IMG/VR virus record: IMGVR_UViG_3300046321_000063
Location: 1-46,356 of that record
Strand: one strand, 5' to 3'
Length of the DNA: 46,356 nucleotides
From: a virus
The notes under the pieces are model-generated. The model had not been told where the DNA came from. It saw nothing but the letters and a program-made list of their open reading frames with translations, and searched no databases. Positions 27,630 to 37,490 of the stretch are shown piece after piece (position 1 is the stretch's first letter; every line of letters begins with the position of its first letter). The translations under genes and the position numbers were made by a program.

Positions 27630-28052
27630 TTAAACTTCTCTATAACCAAGTACATTATCTTTCTTTAACCAAAGATAACATACTTTATTTTTTTGGTTTC
27701 CACCATATACTAATATATGTGTATCTCGTTGTTTGCCAGCATAAAATCCAACATGACCTTGCCATACTGAATTACCACGCTTTAATACAACAATACAACC
27801 AAGGTAAAGAACTTTAACTTCTTTACCCCAATTTAACCATGATCTTGCAGCTGCTGAACCAGTACCTTTAACATTTACTTGTTTACAGCACCAATTAACA
27901 AATGAACTACACCATGAAGTTTCATCATCTTTAGCTTTAAGTGTTGTAGCAGAGTGGTACTCAACAATTTTAGGATTATTAACTAAACCAATAACTTCTG
28001 CTACATTACGTTCTTTTAATGCTACTTCATATATAGATTGTTGTGTTGACAT
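27630..28052 (-). CDS. CHAP-like endolysin, TIGR02594 family
   Basis: A 140-residue enzyme that fits the TIGR02594 family closely. Cys48 in DETSWCSSF is the expected nucleophile, His100 in WQGHVGFYAG the base and Asn119 in YGGNQ the third position. The ARSWLNWG helix and the final VLGYREV strand are also typical. Members are papain-fold (NlpC/P60-CHAP-like) peptidoglycan peptidases or amidases used for host lysis. There is no signal peptide, so release would need the holin encoded next. The start has AGAGG upstream. Confidence 0.85.
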   Translation of the reverse strand: MSTQQSIYEVALKERNVAEVIGLVNNPKIVEYHSATTLKAKDDETSWCSSFVNWCCKQVNVKGTGSAAARSWLNWGKEVKVLYLGCIVVLKRGNSVWQGHVGFYAGKQRDTHILVYGGNQKNKVCYLWLKKDNVLGYREV

Positions 28053-28061
28053 AATTTACCT

Positions 28062-30074
28062 CTAATTAACTATTGCATTTTGTATATTTGATGCTGTTGA
28101 CGTTTTATTACCTTTAACAGCTTTAACTCTAAAATTATATGTACCTGTTGTAAGTCCAGTTACTGTAGTTGATTTAACTGTAGATACGCCATCATTAAAT
28201 ACAATCCAATCATCAGCAGCTGCTAATTTATATTCAATAATATAATTAGTTACACCAGTGTCATTGTATAATGCCCATAATAAACTTACATTTTCACCAC
28301 TAACAGTTGGTACATCTAACACAGGTCCAATCATTAAACCTAATGAAACATTTGTAGTTGAACCATTACTATTAATAGCTACCACTTCAAATGTAAATTC
28401 ACAACCTACATCTGTTGGTGTAAGTAAATATGTATATGTTGTTGTACCTGTAAAATTAACACCATCACGTTTCCATTGTACAACGTAAGAATCTACAGTA
28501 TGAAACCATGTACCATTATCAGCAGTCAATACTGAACCAGTAAAAGGAGATCCAGTAATTTGAGGTCTGCCAGCAGCTGTAGCTGATAAAGCTGGATCTA
28601 ATGGGAATCTTGCTATTGGGTACACAGGAGCAAGATTCCCAATTAAAATATTAATAACAGTATCTTTTGGACTATTACTAACAGAAGCTAATGTTTCTCT
28701 GATAGTAATATTATGTTTGTACCCTTCACTAAAATCTATATCAGCATTAACTAAAATATTATTACCAGATAGAGAAAATCTACCGCCAGCACCATTAACA
28801 AGAGATACTATTGAACCATCTTGAAAATTAAACAATGTGCCAACAACCGTACCTATAGAACTATGTTCTCGTACAATATTATTTGTTATATGTACTCGTT
28901 TTAATGTAACACTTTGTACACCTAATAAATCACTAAGTATAGGTATTAAAGGTTTACTTAAATAATAATGTCCTAACTTACTAGGGTGAACTACATCGCC
29001 ATCAGCGAATAACCCATTAGCACCAGTAGTAATTGTACCTGTTAGTGGGTGAAAGTTAGCGTGTGTTTTACTAGGATCAGCAAAATCACAAAGATAATCT
29101 ACACCATAACTTAAACAACCTGTTGCAGGATCTCTTCTTTTTTGATTAAAATCATGTATTCGTTGGTTCAAAGTAGTATCATCTGTTCGTCTTATATCAG
29201 TTACTGCAATAATTTTTGTATTCGGGTGATCTTCTTTAAATTTTAATATAGCATCTTTTTCTATATCAAATAACTCTTGGGCAGTTAGTGATGTATCATA
29301 AGCAGTATCATTTGTACCAAAGCCTATTAAGATAGCACTATTAGTATTTAGATTCATAGTCTTGTATATCTGATTGTATTTTAAATTAAAGACATGGATA
29401 AAATCTACTTGATCTTCTGTACCTACAGTATTTGCATAACTTGCACCACCAACAGCGATTTTATGTACTGCTATTTTATCACCAAGAAACAGTCTATCAC
29501 CTTCAGGACTCACTGGTTCTTTAGAATTAAAATAAGATTCTGATCTTACATTTGTATCAACAGCTTCTATAGCTAATCTTGAATAATGAAATTCCTCCAT
29601 ACCATCAAAATTAAGCGTATAAATTTCTGTAGATGTAGGTGTTTTAATTCCTACACCATAATCAATACTGTCTCCTGCTATATAAACATTAAATAGTGAA
29701 GGGTGCATATGTTGTTGGTTTGGAGTACCATTACCAGTACCGCTAATAATATTAGTTGCTGAAGCAGTAGCTTCTTCAGCATCATCTAAATAAGGTAATA
29801 AAGCATTTTTTAATGCGGCTGATACTTTTAATACTGTACTTTTTGGTGGAGGTAACGCACTACTATAAGCTTCAGCAAGATCTGCTGACCTACATAAAGC
29901 AACAGTTTTATTACCAACTAATGTACCAATAGCTTCAATAGTTTGCCGTTGAGTTAATGTAGTAGGATAAACATTATCACCTACTGTACTATTAACTATA
30001 GGCGTACTATCATTTACAGATCTCAGAGTATCTGTTTTACATTTAATATACCAAAATTCTGTAGCTTCTGTCAT
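28062..30074 (-). CDS. tail protein with SGNH/GDSL esterase and Ig-like domains
   Basis: A 670-residue protein. The central enzyme shows all SGNH blocks: IAGDS with Ser136, FGTNDT with Asn255, and DVVHP with Asp360 and His363. After it come a cadherin-like beta domain (about 393-485, REHSSIGTVVGTL), an immunoglobulin-like domain with VVQWKRDGVNF (about 500-580) and a fibronectin type III domain at the end (about 590-668). SGNH hydrolases in phage tails commonly remove acetyl groups from surface polysaccharides. It lies between the lysis genes and another tail protein, whose gene ends one base before this one begins, so it is part of the adsorption apparatus. Enzyme class is secure; the substrate is unknown. 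Confidence 0.82.
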   Translation of the reverse strand: MTEATEFWYIKCKTDTLRSVNDSTPIVNSTVGDNVYPTTLTQRQTIEAIGTLVGNKTVALCRSADLAEAYSSALPPPKSTVLKVSAALKNALLPYLDDAEEATASATNIISGTGNGTPNQQHMHPSLFNVYIAGDSIDYGVGIKTPTSTEIYTLNFDGMEEFHYSRLAIEAVDTNVRSESYFNSKEPVSPEGDRLFLGDKIAVHKIAVGGASYANTVGTEDQVDFIHVFNLKYNQIYKTMNLNTNSAILIGFGTNDTAYDTSLTAQELFDIEKDAILKFKEDHPNTKIIAVTDIRRTDDTTLNQRIHDFNQKRRDPATGCLSYGVDYLCDFADPSKTHANFHPLTGTITTGANGLFADGDVVHPSKLGHYYLSKPLIPILSDLLGVQSVTLKRVHITNNIVREHSSIGTVVGTLFNFQDGSIVSLVNGAGGRFSLSGNNILVNADIDFSEGYKHNITIRETLASVSNSPKDTVINILIGNLAPVYPIARFPLDPALSATAAGRPQITGSPFTGSVLTADNGTWFHTVDSYVVQWKRDGVNFTGTTTYTYLLTPTDVGCEFTFEVVAINSNGSTTNVSLGLMIGPVLDVPTVSGENVSLLWALYNDTGVTNYIIEYKLAAADDWIVFNDGVSTVKSTTVTGLTTGTYNFRVKAVKGNKTSTASNIQNAIVN

Positions 30075-32273
30075 TTAATAAATATTCCCATGTCTAGCGT
30101 TATATTCTGCTACTACTAATGCCATTTGTGAATTAGATAATCTAGTGTTAAATAATGCTACAGCTTTTAATACTGTATTGTTTACAAACCGACCTGTTGC
30201 TGCACCAGTACCACTACCTTGACCCATCATGTGTAATTTTTGAGCAGCATTAGTTGTTGTACTATTATAATTTAATGTAGAGTTAGCTTGTGTTGTTGAA
30301 TCACTCCAGAAAGCACAAGTATTCGTTCCACCATTAACATTACAACCAAAACCTATGTAAGTAGGAGTATTTAATACAGCCGTTGCTGCTGTTGTTGGAG
30401 AAGTAACATTAGTTGTTCCCCCTCGTTGACCCATTCTTAATACTTCTGAGCTACTTACATAACCGTCTATACCAACTTCATTAGAACCATTTTTTGTAGT
30501 AAATAATATTTGAGAACTTGCACCATCTTTAATAGCTTCAAAAAATGCTACAATAGTAAATGCTGATCCACCAGAACTTTTATGAATATTGTTTAAAAAT
30601 GTTGTATTAGCACCAACAAGCGTTAAATGATCACCACCATCAAAAGTTATTTTACCACTTGCTGTACCAGCAATTCCACTAAATACAGGGAATGTTGTAG
30701 CAAGAGATCCATCACCAAATTGCATATTATAAGCAGTTTGTCCTGAACCATCAGCAGGAGATGTTACTAAATTCTTTAATACAGTACCTGTTCCATTATA
30801 AGAAGCCAATACTGTTAAATCTATATCCATCACACAAGATTCTAACCCTGATACAGTTTGTAAGTTTCTTGCAGTAACTGGAGTTTCTGCTACAGTTGGT
30901 GTAGCTTCTGCACTCTCACCTTGAGAATTAACAGATGTAACATTTACTTCATAAGAAACATTATTCGTAAGACTTGTAATTAATGTTTGTAATGTTCCTG
31001 ATCCAGCAGGAATATTAGCAAATAATGTGTAAGCATTGCCTGAACCAGCAATTCTATAATAAACTTTATGTGTTGTAATTGGATAACCATTAACATTAGG
31101 TGCTGTCCATAAAACAAGTAAACTATTTGAACCAGAAACTACTTGTAAATCATCAATAGCATCTGGAGGTCCTGGATTAGCAGTAGGTGTAGTTTCTGCA
31201 ATATTAGACCATAAACCTACACCAATAACATTTGTTGCTTTAACTCTAAAGTTGTACAACAAATCATTAGTTAATCCTGTAATTGTTATACCAGCTGTTG
31301 ATGATACACTATCTGTAAAATCTAACCATGTACCACTAGAATTTAATTTATACTGATACGAGTAATCAGTAATAGCTTTATTATGTGCATTAGGAGCAGT
31401 AAAAGATATAATAGCACTATTATTAGCAGTAGTTGCTGTAATTACTGGAGCATCTGGAATATCTAATCTTGTACTTTGTAAGTAAGCTAATTGATTGGTA
31501 ATGTACGCTAATTCAAGTGAATCTTGAATAATCATTTCAGACAATACACCATCAAATTTTGAACCAGAAGCTCCCTCAATCCCATCTGCCCCTAATATAA
31601 CTTGTTTAAGTGGGAATGTAGCAGTAGAGGTATAAGGTGCTGATACCGTACTTGTATCAACAACATTACCGTTAACATATATTTTTGCTATATCATTTTC
31701 TCTATCAATTAAAAATCCTAATGTGTACCATGTATCAGCAGCAAGGGCATTTGTTGCAAGTTTAATAACTGTTATTGCTCCAGTATCTGCTCCATTAGGA
31801 CTCATAGATATTTGTGGTTTTAATCCATTAAGAGAAAATTTACCTCTAGCACCACGAATCTCAAAAGTATTTAATGAAAGTAATGTACCATTACCACTTG
31901 TAAAAATATTACAAGCAAAAAATAATCCAGTTTTATTTTCTGTAAATCCAGGTAAAGGATATAATTCCATAAACCTATCTGCTATATCCGTAGTATTACC
32001 AAAATTAATACCATCAGATAATTTAAATGGTTGGTAATCTTTTACAGGTTGTTCAAAAAATCTATAACCACTAACTAAATTAGGAGCATAAGATAAACTG
32101 TCAAAAGCAAAATCATCATACACATTTGAACCAGAATTAAAATCAAACCAATAAGTAAAATCATTAGCTAAGAAAGGTGCTTTTGTATAAACTTGGTTCA
32201 CACCTTTATATATTTTATCCACCTGATTACTACCAACATAATATTTTGCAATATTATTTATACCTAATTTCAT
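30075..32273 (-). CDS. tail protein with LamG-like and two fibronectin III domains
   Basis: A 732-residue protein. The first 30 residues (MKLGINNIAKYYVGSNQVD) form a short module shared with the next upstream gene. A concanavalin/LamG-like domain follows (about 35-275; AKIYVNGNVVDTS, LKQVILGADG). Two fibronectin type III domains then lie at about 275-370 and 373-465 (PDAPVITATTANNSAIISF; ITTHKVYYRIAG). A second LamG-like domain (about 470-730, ending VALFNTRLSNSQMALVVAEY) completes it. Such proteins form exposed tail or appendage fibres that bind carbohydrates. No depolymerase motif is seen. Confidence 0.75.
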   Translation of the reverse strand: MKLGINNIAKYYVGSNQVDKIYKGVNQVYTKAPFLANDFTYWFDFNSGSNVYDDFAFDSLSYAPNLVSGYRFFEQPVKDYQPFKLSDGINFGNTTDIADRFMELYPLPGFTENKTGLFFACNIFTSGNGTLLSLNTFEIRGARGKFSLNGLKPQISMSPNGADTGAITVIKLATNALAADTWYTLGFLIDRENDIAKIYVNGNVVDTSTVSAPYTSTATFPLKQVILGADGIEGASGSKFDGVLSEMIIQDSLELAYITNQLAYLQSTRLDIPDAPVITATTANNSAIISFTAPNAHNKAITDYSYQYKLNSSGTWLDFTDSVSSTAGITITGLTNDLLYNFRVKATNVIGVGLWSNIAETTPTANPGPPDAIDDLQVVSGSNSLLVLWTAPNVNGYPITTHKVYYRIAGSGNAYTLFANIPAGSGTLQTLITSLTNNVSYEVNVTSVNSQGESAEATPTVAETPVTARNLQTVSGLESCVMDIDLTVLASYNGTGTVLKNLVTSPADGSGQTAYNMQFGDGSLATTFPVFSGIAGTASGKITFDGGDHLTLVGANTTFLNNIHKSSGGSAFTIVAFFEAIKDGASSQILFTTKNGSNEVGIDGYVSSSEVLRMGQRGGTTNVTSPTTAATAVLNTPTYIGFGCNVNGGTNTCAFWSDSTTQANSTLNYNSTTTNAAQKLHMMGQGSGTGAATGRFVNNTVLKAVALFNTRLSNSQMALVVAEYNARHGNIY

Positions 32274-32300
32274 AATCTTTATTACCTACTGTACTTTATT

Positions 32301-34253
32301 TTAATAACTTGAAATAGTATATTTATCTGCATACCAATTCATCATATTCTCAATTTCAGTTTCTGTTAATGCCGTTGTATTACTAGAACCCATAGATAAA
32401 GAATATAAATCCATATCAACAGGAACATGACCTTGTGCTGAATTAAAGAATGTCCAAGGAGATCCATCTGCATCAGTGTTTGTAGATGCTCTTGTTAAGC
32501 CTTTAGCTCTATTTAATGTAACGGAGTTAATAGGACCTCTATTAACTTTAATAAAAGCAATAGAGTTTGACCCTACAGGCGGGTTATAATCAATAGCTAC
32601 AAAAACAATATGTTTCCTATCATAAGGAATCTCTGCTAATGTTGATGAACTACCATTAGGAGATCCTGCTTCAAGCGAAGCAATAATACGAGATTTACCA
32701 TCATCGTGGTGAAAATATACTGATCCAGTGGGTTGTGATGTAAACTTAATACCCTTAAAACTTACACTATTAGTCGCTACTCCTACACTATCAATAGCAT
32801 CTTGTAATGTATTATGTAATCGACAAGTTGTAGCATGACCAGGTTTACGAGTAATATAGTATAAACCTTCATTTGTTAATTCAGCTGGTAGTGTTGTACC
32901 AGGTGGACTCCATAACCTTAATCTATCTAAATCTACTGCACCTAAACGAGTTACTTCACCTTGAGTAGAACCACTAATATAGAAATCTGAACCAAGTAAA
33001 ATACCATTAGGAGATGGTAAGAAAGTATTATTATCTTTAACAGTTAAAGTGTTACCTCCTCCATCTGGCTCAATCCATTCAATGTAATCATTAAATACTT
33101 GTGTTTGTCCTACAAGTGTAGGAGCATACAACATATAACTACCACTACCTATAGCACTAGGTATTATAATGTGTAAGTTTGCTTGGGCATCTGTTAATGT
33201 ATTATGTAATGTAAAAGTATAAGAGGATATTTTTCTTATAAAATAATCTGTTGTTGTATCAAAAATTGTCGGTAACACAGAACTATTAATTAATTTAAAT
33301 CTTACTTTATCTCCAGTAGTAAATTTATGTACACCTTTTTCTTCACTATTTCTTTCAGATAAAGTAATTACTCCTGTTGATGTACTAAAGTCAGAAAAAT
33401 TTACTTTATGTTTTTTAACATTTCTAGTTTTAATCTTTCTTGTTTTACAAACAAACATTAACCAAACATATCTTTTCAATCCACACTCTAGTCTACCAGC
33501 TGCTTTATTTGTATTCATCTGTAAAGTTTTACCATAAATATTATACCAACCAGAAAGATCATTTTTACATAATCCTCCACCAGTGTATAAATATTTATCC
33601 CCATCACCATCTGTTTTACGAATCATATATGCGTGTCTATTTACTGTACTTGGTGTTACCATATTATAACCATTTTTCACATCTACAAGGTGTGACAATG
33701 TTTGCTCATGTGTAACTGTATGTGTACCTGATCCAGAAGTTGTAATGTCAATAGAATTAAGTGTTTGAAAATAATGTTGTGCAGGAAATATATTTTCACC
33801 AGTAATTACAGTTTCTAACAAAGATGCGTCAGCATCAGTAGCTTTAGGATAAACTTTATAAACACCTGTAGTTGTAGGTGATAAAAAATATTCTGTATTA
33901 GTCTGTAATGGTGCTGGTAATGTACCTGTTGTTGTAAATGTTACAGGTATTGCTCCTTGAACCAAACCTTTAGGATAACCCGTAGGTAATCCTGGTGCTG
34001 CAAATTGTGGGTCAGTTACTGGAGTAATTTCATTTGTAGCTGTATTTACAGTAAACGTACTAGAATAATTATAAACCGTATTAGCTGCATTATCAGCATG
34101 ATATGTAGCAAATGTTTGAGAAACATCTACAGGATTTACCATAGAAGGCGGTGTTACTAATGTTGTGTATGCAATCTCAGCACCTAAATAAATTTTATCT
34201 ATCTGTGTGTTACCTACATAACAAGCTGAAATAGCACCATTACCTATTTTCAT
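32301..34253 (-). CDS. tail protein with shared N-terminal module
   Basis: A 650-residue protein, mostly beta-strand. Its first 30 residues (MKIGNGAISACYVGNTQID) match the start of the 732-residue tail gene downstream, the pattern being MK-hydrophobic-G, YVG, Q-V/I-DKIY and a final YT. The middle includes repeated pieces of the form TNTEYFL, TTDYFIRKI and NEGLYYITRKP, each followed by a sequence such as LHNTLTDAQA or LHNTLQDAID, indicating two or three internal repeats of a small domain. The last 150 residues look LamG-like (KHIVFVAIDYN, MDLYSLSMGS, MNWYADKY). Probably a receptor-binding or appendage component; no enzyme motif. Confidence 0.7.
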   Translation of the reverse strand: MKIGNGAISACYVGNTQIDKIYLGAEIAYTTLVTPPSMVNPVDVSQTFATYHADNAANTVYNYSSTFTVNTATNEITPVTDPQFAAPGLPTGYPKGLVQGAIPVTFTTTGTLPAPLQTNTEYFLSPTTTGVYKVYPKATDADASLLETVITGENIFPAQHYFQTLNSIDITTSGSGTHTVTHEQTLSHLVDVKNGYNMVTPSTVNRHAYMIRKTDGDGDKYLYTGGGLCKNDLSGWYNIYGKTLQMNTNKAAGRLECGLKRYVWLMFVCKTRKIKTRNVKKHKVNFSDFSTSTGVITLSERNSEEKGVHKFTTGDKVRFKLINSSVLPTIFDTTTDYFIRKISSYTFTLHNTLTDAQANLHIIIPSAIGSGSYMLYAPTLVGQTQVFNDYIEWIEPDGGGNTLTVKDNNTFLPSPNGILLGSDFYISGSTQGEVTRLGAVDLDRLRLWSPPGTTLPAELTNEGLYYITRKPGHATTCRLHNTLQDAIDSVGVATNSVSFKGIKFTSQPTGSVYFHHDDGKSRIIASLEAGSPNGSSSTLAEIPYDRKHIVFVAIDYNPPVGSNSIAFIKVNRGPINSVTLNRAKGLTRASTNTDADGSPWTFFNSAQGHVPVDMDLYSLSMGSSNTTALTETEIENMMNWYADKYTISSY

Positions 34254-34254
34254 A

Positions 34255-34716
34255 TTAACCCACTATAATATAAAATGTTGTAGGATTTTTTGTTACAATA
34301 GCGTCATATTCTGCTTGGGTCAAAGAAACAATATTAGTAATAGCATCAGCTCCAGTAATACCAGTAATATCTGACGTAGGTGTAATACCTAACTTTGTAT
34401 TTAATGCAGTAGTGTATGAAGCAGTAGTTGCTTGTAATACACTCGAATATGCTTGAACATTCGTACCAATAGCTAAACCTAAATTTGTTCTTGCTGTAGA
34501 AGCACTAGCTAAATCAGATAGATTACTTGCTTTTTGACAACTAACATCAATAACACTATCAATAGTATCAACAACACTATCAAAAGCATTTTGTACAGGA
34601 ACTCGTACATCAGCAGGAGATACTGCTCCACTTGTATTATCATTAATATTATTTGTTGCTAATGTCTTAAATGTTCCAATATCACTTTTAAGTGTAGCAA
34701 TTACTTTAACTGTCAT
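34255..34716 (-). CDS. short tail-fibre protein
   Basis: A 153-residue protein. It contains ASNLSDLASASTARTNLGL, the NLSDL...ARTNLGL signature of tail-fibre shafts, and LTQAEYDAIVTKNPTTFYII at the C-terminus, a motif that often ends small fibre or chaperone-like domains. The N-terminal part is helical and Ser/Thr/Asp-rich. It stops one base before the next tail gene. A fibre, needle or fibre-tip assembly role is likely. Confidence 0.7.
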   Translation of the reverse strand: MTVKVIATLKSDIGTFKTLATNNINDNTSGAVSPADVRVPVQNAFDSVVDTIDSVIDVSCQKASNLSDLASASTARTNLGLAIGTNVQAYSSVLQATTASYTTALNTKLGITPTSDITGITGADAITNIVSLTQAEYDAIVTKNPTTFYIIVG

Positions 34717-34914
34717 TTATGCGAATCCTCCGCTGAATCCATTACTAAAACTAATATTACCTTCTTCAGGTGGTGGGCTATTAACGAGAACTTCAAAACC
34801 TATAGAAAATCCATCACTAAAAGAATAATATAAAGGAGAGGTACTTTCTATAATAGTACCAAACACATTATTTAAAGGAAGTCTTAATACAGGTTGTAAA
34901 ACTAATTTAAACAT
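34717..34914 (-). CDS. 65-residue tail-region protein
   Basis: A small beta-rich protein with repeated S-F-S-x-G-F-S/E segments (FSDGFSIGF, FSNGFSGGF) separated by a Pro/Glu turn. It lies in a run of abutting tail genes, with its stop directly beside the start of the 153-residue fibre gene, so it is very likely expressed. The Phe/Gly/Ser repeats suggest a small virion component. Family not recognised. Confidence 0.6.
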   Translation of the reverse strand: MFKLVLQPVLRLPLNNVFGTIIESTSPLYYSFSDGFSIGFEVLVNSPPPEEGNISFSNGFSGGFA

Positions 34915-34926
34915 ACTATCTCTATA

Positions 34927-35196
34927 TTAATAACGTAATACTGCATAAGCATTACCACCAGTAACTTGTAAATCACCACGAATTAATTTTGATCCAGCAA
35001 CCCATAACTGTCCAGCAGGAATTTCAGCTGAAATAACACCAAACACTGTATCATTTATATCATTAGGTTTCATTTTTAATAAAACTGTAACAGCATTATT
35101 TGGATCTGCTCGTATGTACAATTCATAATCGTCTACTAGAGTATCTTGAGCTACTCCATTTACTAATGATAAACTTTTTGTACGTTCCCAACTCAT
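34927..35196 (-). CDS. 89-residue virion protein, unknown
   Basis: An all-beta-looking protein (VTVLLKMKPNDIN, GDLQVTGGNAYAVLRY). The TAA of the preceding gene overlaps its ATG (TAATG), so translation is coupled to the connector-like gene. Small proteins in this place between connector and fibres may be fibre adaptors or decoration proteins, but nothing diagnostic is seen. Confidence 0.6.
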   Translation of the reverse strand: MSWERTKSLSLVNGVAQDTLVDDYELYIRADPNNAVTVLLKMKPNDINDTVFGVISAEIPAGQLWVAGSKLIRGDLQVTGGNAYAVLRY

Positions 35197-35891
35197 TATA
35201 CAAATCCTTTTTGTTCTAAATGATAATTACTATCTTGAAAGTCTGGTGTTAAATTACTACGAATAATCTTATTACCTAATTCAGTGTATTGTACTAAATT
35301 GTTTTGTGCTTCTGCACTATTCTTACCCAAGTCTAAATAATATTTACTAGCTATTAAATATTTTAACATCTCATACATAATAGGAGGTAGTGATATAATA
35401 TCTGTATTTATTGAACCAAGAGATAAAGGAATATGATCAGCTAAATAAACTACAGAGAAATAATCTCCAATATTTAAATGACTAAACTGAACACAGTCAA
35501 ATGAAATAGTATGAACAGATGAACAATTTAATCTATCATTGATTAATAAGTCACACCCATACTGATCAAATATATTAACTATCTTTATTATATAAGGATA
35601 AAATGGAGCATGAACAGTATCTTGTATGTATTTATTTGTAACAACTGTTGGATCACTTAAAGCATATTCTTTGCGTAAATAATATTCGGTATAAGGAGGG
35701 AATAACTTTAGCAACACAGACTTCTTTAACAAATAATATTCTGAATATAAGTTTGTTAATGCTTCGTTTGTATAAACAATTAATTGATCAATAAAATTTG
35801 TTTTAAATCCAGTAGTTTGATTAAGATCTACAGCAGCTGTATTCTTTAATCGTGTAAGAGCTAATTGTTTTAAGAAGTCTTTAGCTAACAT
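35196..35891 (-). CDS. connector or tail-tube protein next to terminase (N4 gp67 position)
   Basis: A 231-residue protein starting at ATG 35891, which overlaps no upstream codon and lies just after the terminase stop; the frame also has a TTG two codons earlier, less likely. In N4 the gene beside the large terminase encodes a 30-kDa tail protein (gp67), and size and place agree. The sequence mixes a helical N-terminus (KDFLKQLALTRLKN), a beta-rich middle (HTISFDCVQFSHLNIGDYFSVVYL) and a helical end with SKYYLDLGKNSAEAQNNL, a layout also seen in head-tail adaptors. Homology is inferred from position, not a recognised motif. Confidence 0.55.
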   Translation of the reverse strand: MLAKDFLKQLALTRLKNTAAVDLNQTTGFKTNFIDQLIVYTNEALTNLYSEYYLLKKSVLLKLFPPYTEYYLRKEYALSDPTVVTNKYIQDTVHAPFYPYIIKIVNIFDQYGCDLLINDRLNCSSVHTISFDCVQFSHLNIGDYFSVVYLADHIPLSLGSINTDIISLPPIMYEMLKYLIASKYYLDLGKNSAEAQNNLVQYTELGNKIIRSNLTPDFQDSNYHLEQKGFV

Positions 35892-35893
35892 TA

Positions 35894-37489
35894 TCAATCT
35901 ACTATATATGAATTTATTTGATTGTACTCATCTTCAAAACTATTGTCAAAATAAATATTGTTACTATTATCACTTTTTCTAGTGTTACTATCTAATGAAG
36001 GTTTAATCATATTCATTTCTTGTAACATAGATATTGTATCTAAACAATCATCTTTACCCTTTAATCCATTAATTGTAGCTAAATTAATTTCACTTAGAAA
36101 TTCTGATACAGTAGTAGTTTCTTTTAATTCAGTAGGAAAATGTATCTTACCTTGTCTAAACAATGGTACTACTAAATTAAACCTACTTAACTTATCCCCT
36201 GTGGGGTAAATACCTAATTCTGTTTTACCCTTCTGTCTAGCTATATTAAAAAATACATTTCTTCTCATCTGTTCCTTTTCGATCCAAGATATAAATCCTC
36301 CTTGTTGTCCTGATCTCTCAATACCTACAGTTTGTGGTTTATATTCCTGACAAAAATCAAATAACTGATCAATCGAAACATCTACAGTCTGTCTTTTACA
36401 AATACCATCTACCCAGAAATAATCTCCATTATTACTATAAGCCCAAACAGATATAACATTATAATCTGCTGTTTTCTTTTCCGATGTAGCAAAGTCTGTT
36501 GTTATATAAAAATTAAAATTATATTTTTGCTTTAACAAATCCACTCTACTGAACCAACGAATCTCATTATCTTGGATCAATCTATCTTCTGGTGATGATA
36601 TTCTTAACATCATTTCTTGTTGAAATGCCCCTGATTGCCCATTTAAAGATAATTTATTATATGTCTTTAACAGTGCATCATAACTAAATCTTTCTTCCCA
36701 TGCTCCTTTAAAGTCTTGTTTATCACAAGGAAACTTCTCACAAACAGGAAACACATTAACATAATATGCTCCAGATTCTGCTGCTTTATATAATGGATCT
36801 TCTTTATTAAACGGAGTACCATTCCATATAATCTTTTTCTGTGACATATCTAATGCTGGTTCAAGACTCTTATAAACTGTATCATTTATATCTTGCATAA
36901 TTGTAGTTGATTGACTGTTCTTATCAGAAATCAAATCATCAAGTATTGCAATCTGTGGGCGTTTACCAAACATCTTTTTACCACGAATACTGCTTGTAAC
37001 ACCAAACAAGTTAATACCTAATTGATGTCCTCTTTTATTAGTAAACTCTATATATGGATCAGTAAATATAACTTTAGGTAACCACTCTTGTAAGAATGGA
37101 GATTTATCATAACGTGATTCCATATTCTTTCTTAAAGACTTAGCTCCATTCTCCATAGTATCATTAATAGATAATACGCCAGTAACTTCTCCAAAGTTAG
37201 GTAACTCTTCTTCTATTGCTAAGATAGGTAAAAAGAACTCACAAAACAATGATGTCTTACCTGAACCACGAAACACTAAATTAATTATATCTAATCCTTT
37301 AGATTGTATAATTGCATCTAACATTTTTAAATGTATTATTGGAGTAGGGTGCGATTCAGGATTATCTTTAGTAATTAATTTCATATAAGATAAATATTTA
37401 AGTACATATTCTGAAGGAATATAATTATCATTCAGATCTCGATAATCAATGTTATTTAAATACTCATCAACACTTATTGGTTTAATCAT
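35894..37489 (-). CDS. terL: terminase large subunit
   Basis: A 531-residue DNA packaging motor. The ATPase part has Walker A FRGSGKTS (Lys78) and Walker B IAILDD (Asp184, with Asp185 beside it). The RNase-H-like nuclease part has TTDFATS (Asp332), GIERSG (about residue 394) and DDCLD (Asp480, Asp481, Asp484) as metal-binding acidic residues. Length is usual. It cuts concatemers and pumps DNA through the portal. The gene begins one base after the preceding small-subunit candidate and is near the start of the late transcription unit. Confidence 0.93.
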   Translation of the reverse strand: MIKPISVDEYLNNIDYRDLNDNYIPSEYVLKYLSYMKLITKDNPESHPTPIIHLKMLDAIIQSKGLDIINLVFRGSGKTSLFCEFFLPILAIEEELPNFGEVTGVLSINDTMENGAKSLRKNMESRYDKSPFLQEWLPKVIFTDPYIEFTNKRGHQLGINLFGVTSSIRGKKMFGKRPQIAILDDLISDKNSQSTTIMQDINDTVYKSLEPALDMSQKKIIWNGTPFNKEDPLYKAAESGAYYVNVFPVCEKFPCDKQDFKGAWEERFSYDALLKTYNKLSLNGQSGAFQQEMMLRISSPEDRLIQDNEIRWFSRVDLLKQKYNFNFYITTDFATSEKKTADYNVISVWAYSNNGDYFWVDGICKRQTVDVSIDQLFDFCQEYKPQTVGIERSGQQGGFISWIEKEQMRRNVFFNIARQKGKTELGIYPTGDKLSRFNLVVPLFRQGKIHFPTELKETTTVSEFLSEINLATINGLKGKDDCLDTISMLQEMNMIKPSLDSNTRKSDNSNNIYFDNSFEDEYNQINSYIVD

Positions 37490-37490
37490 A

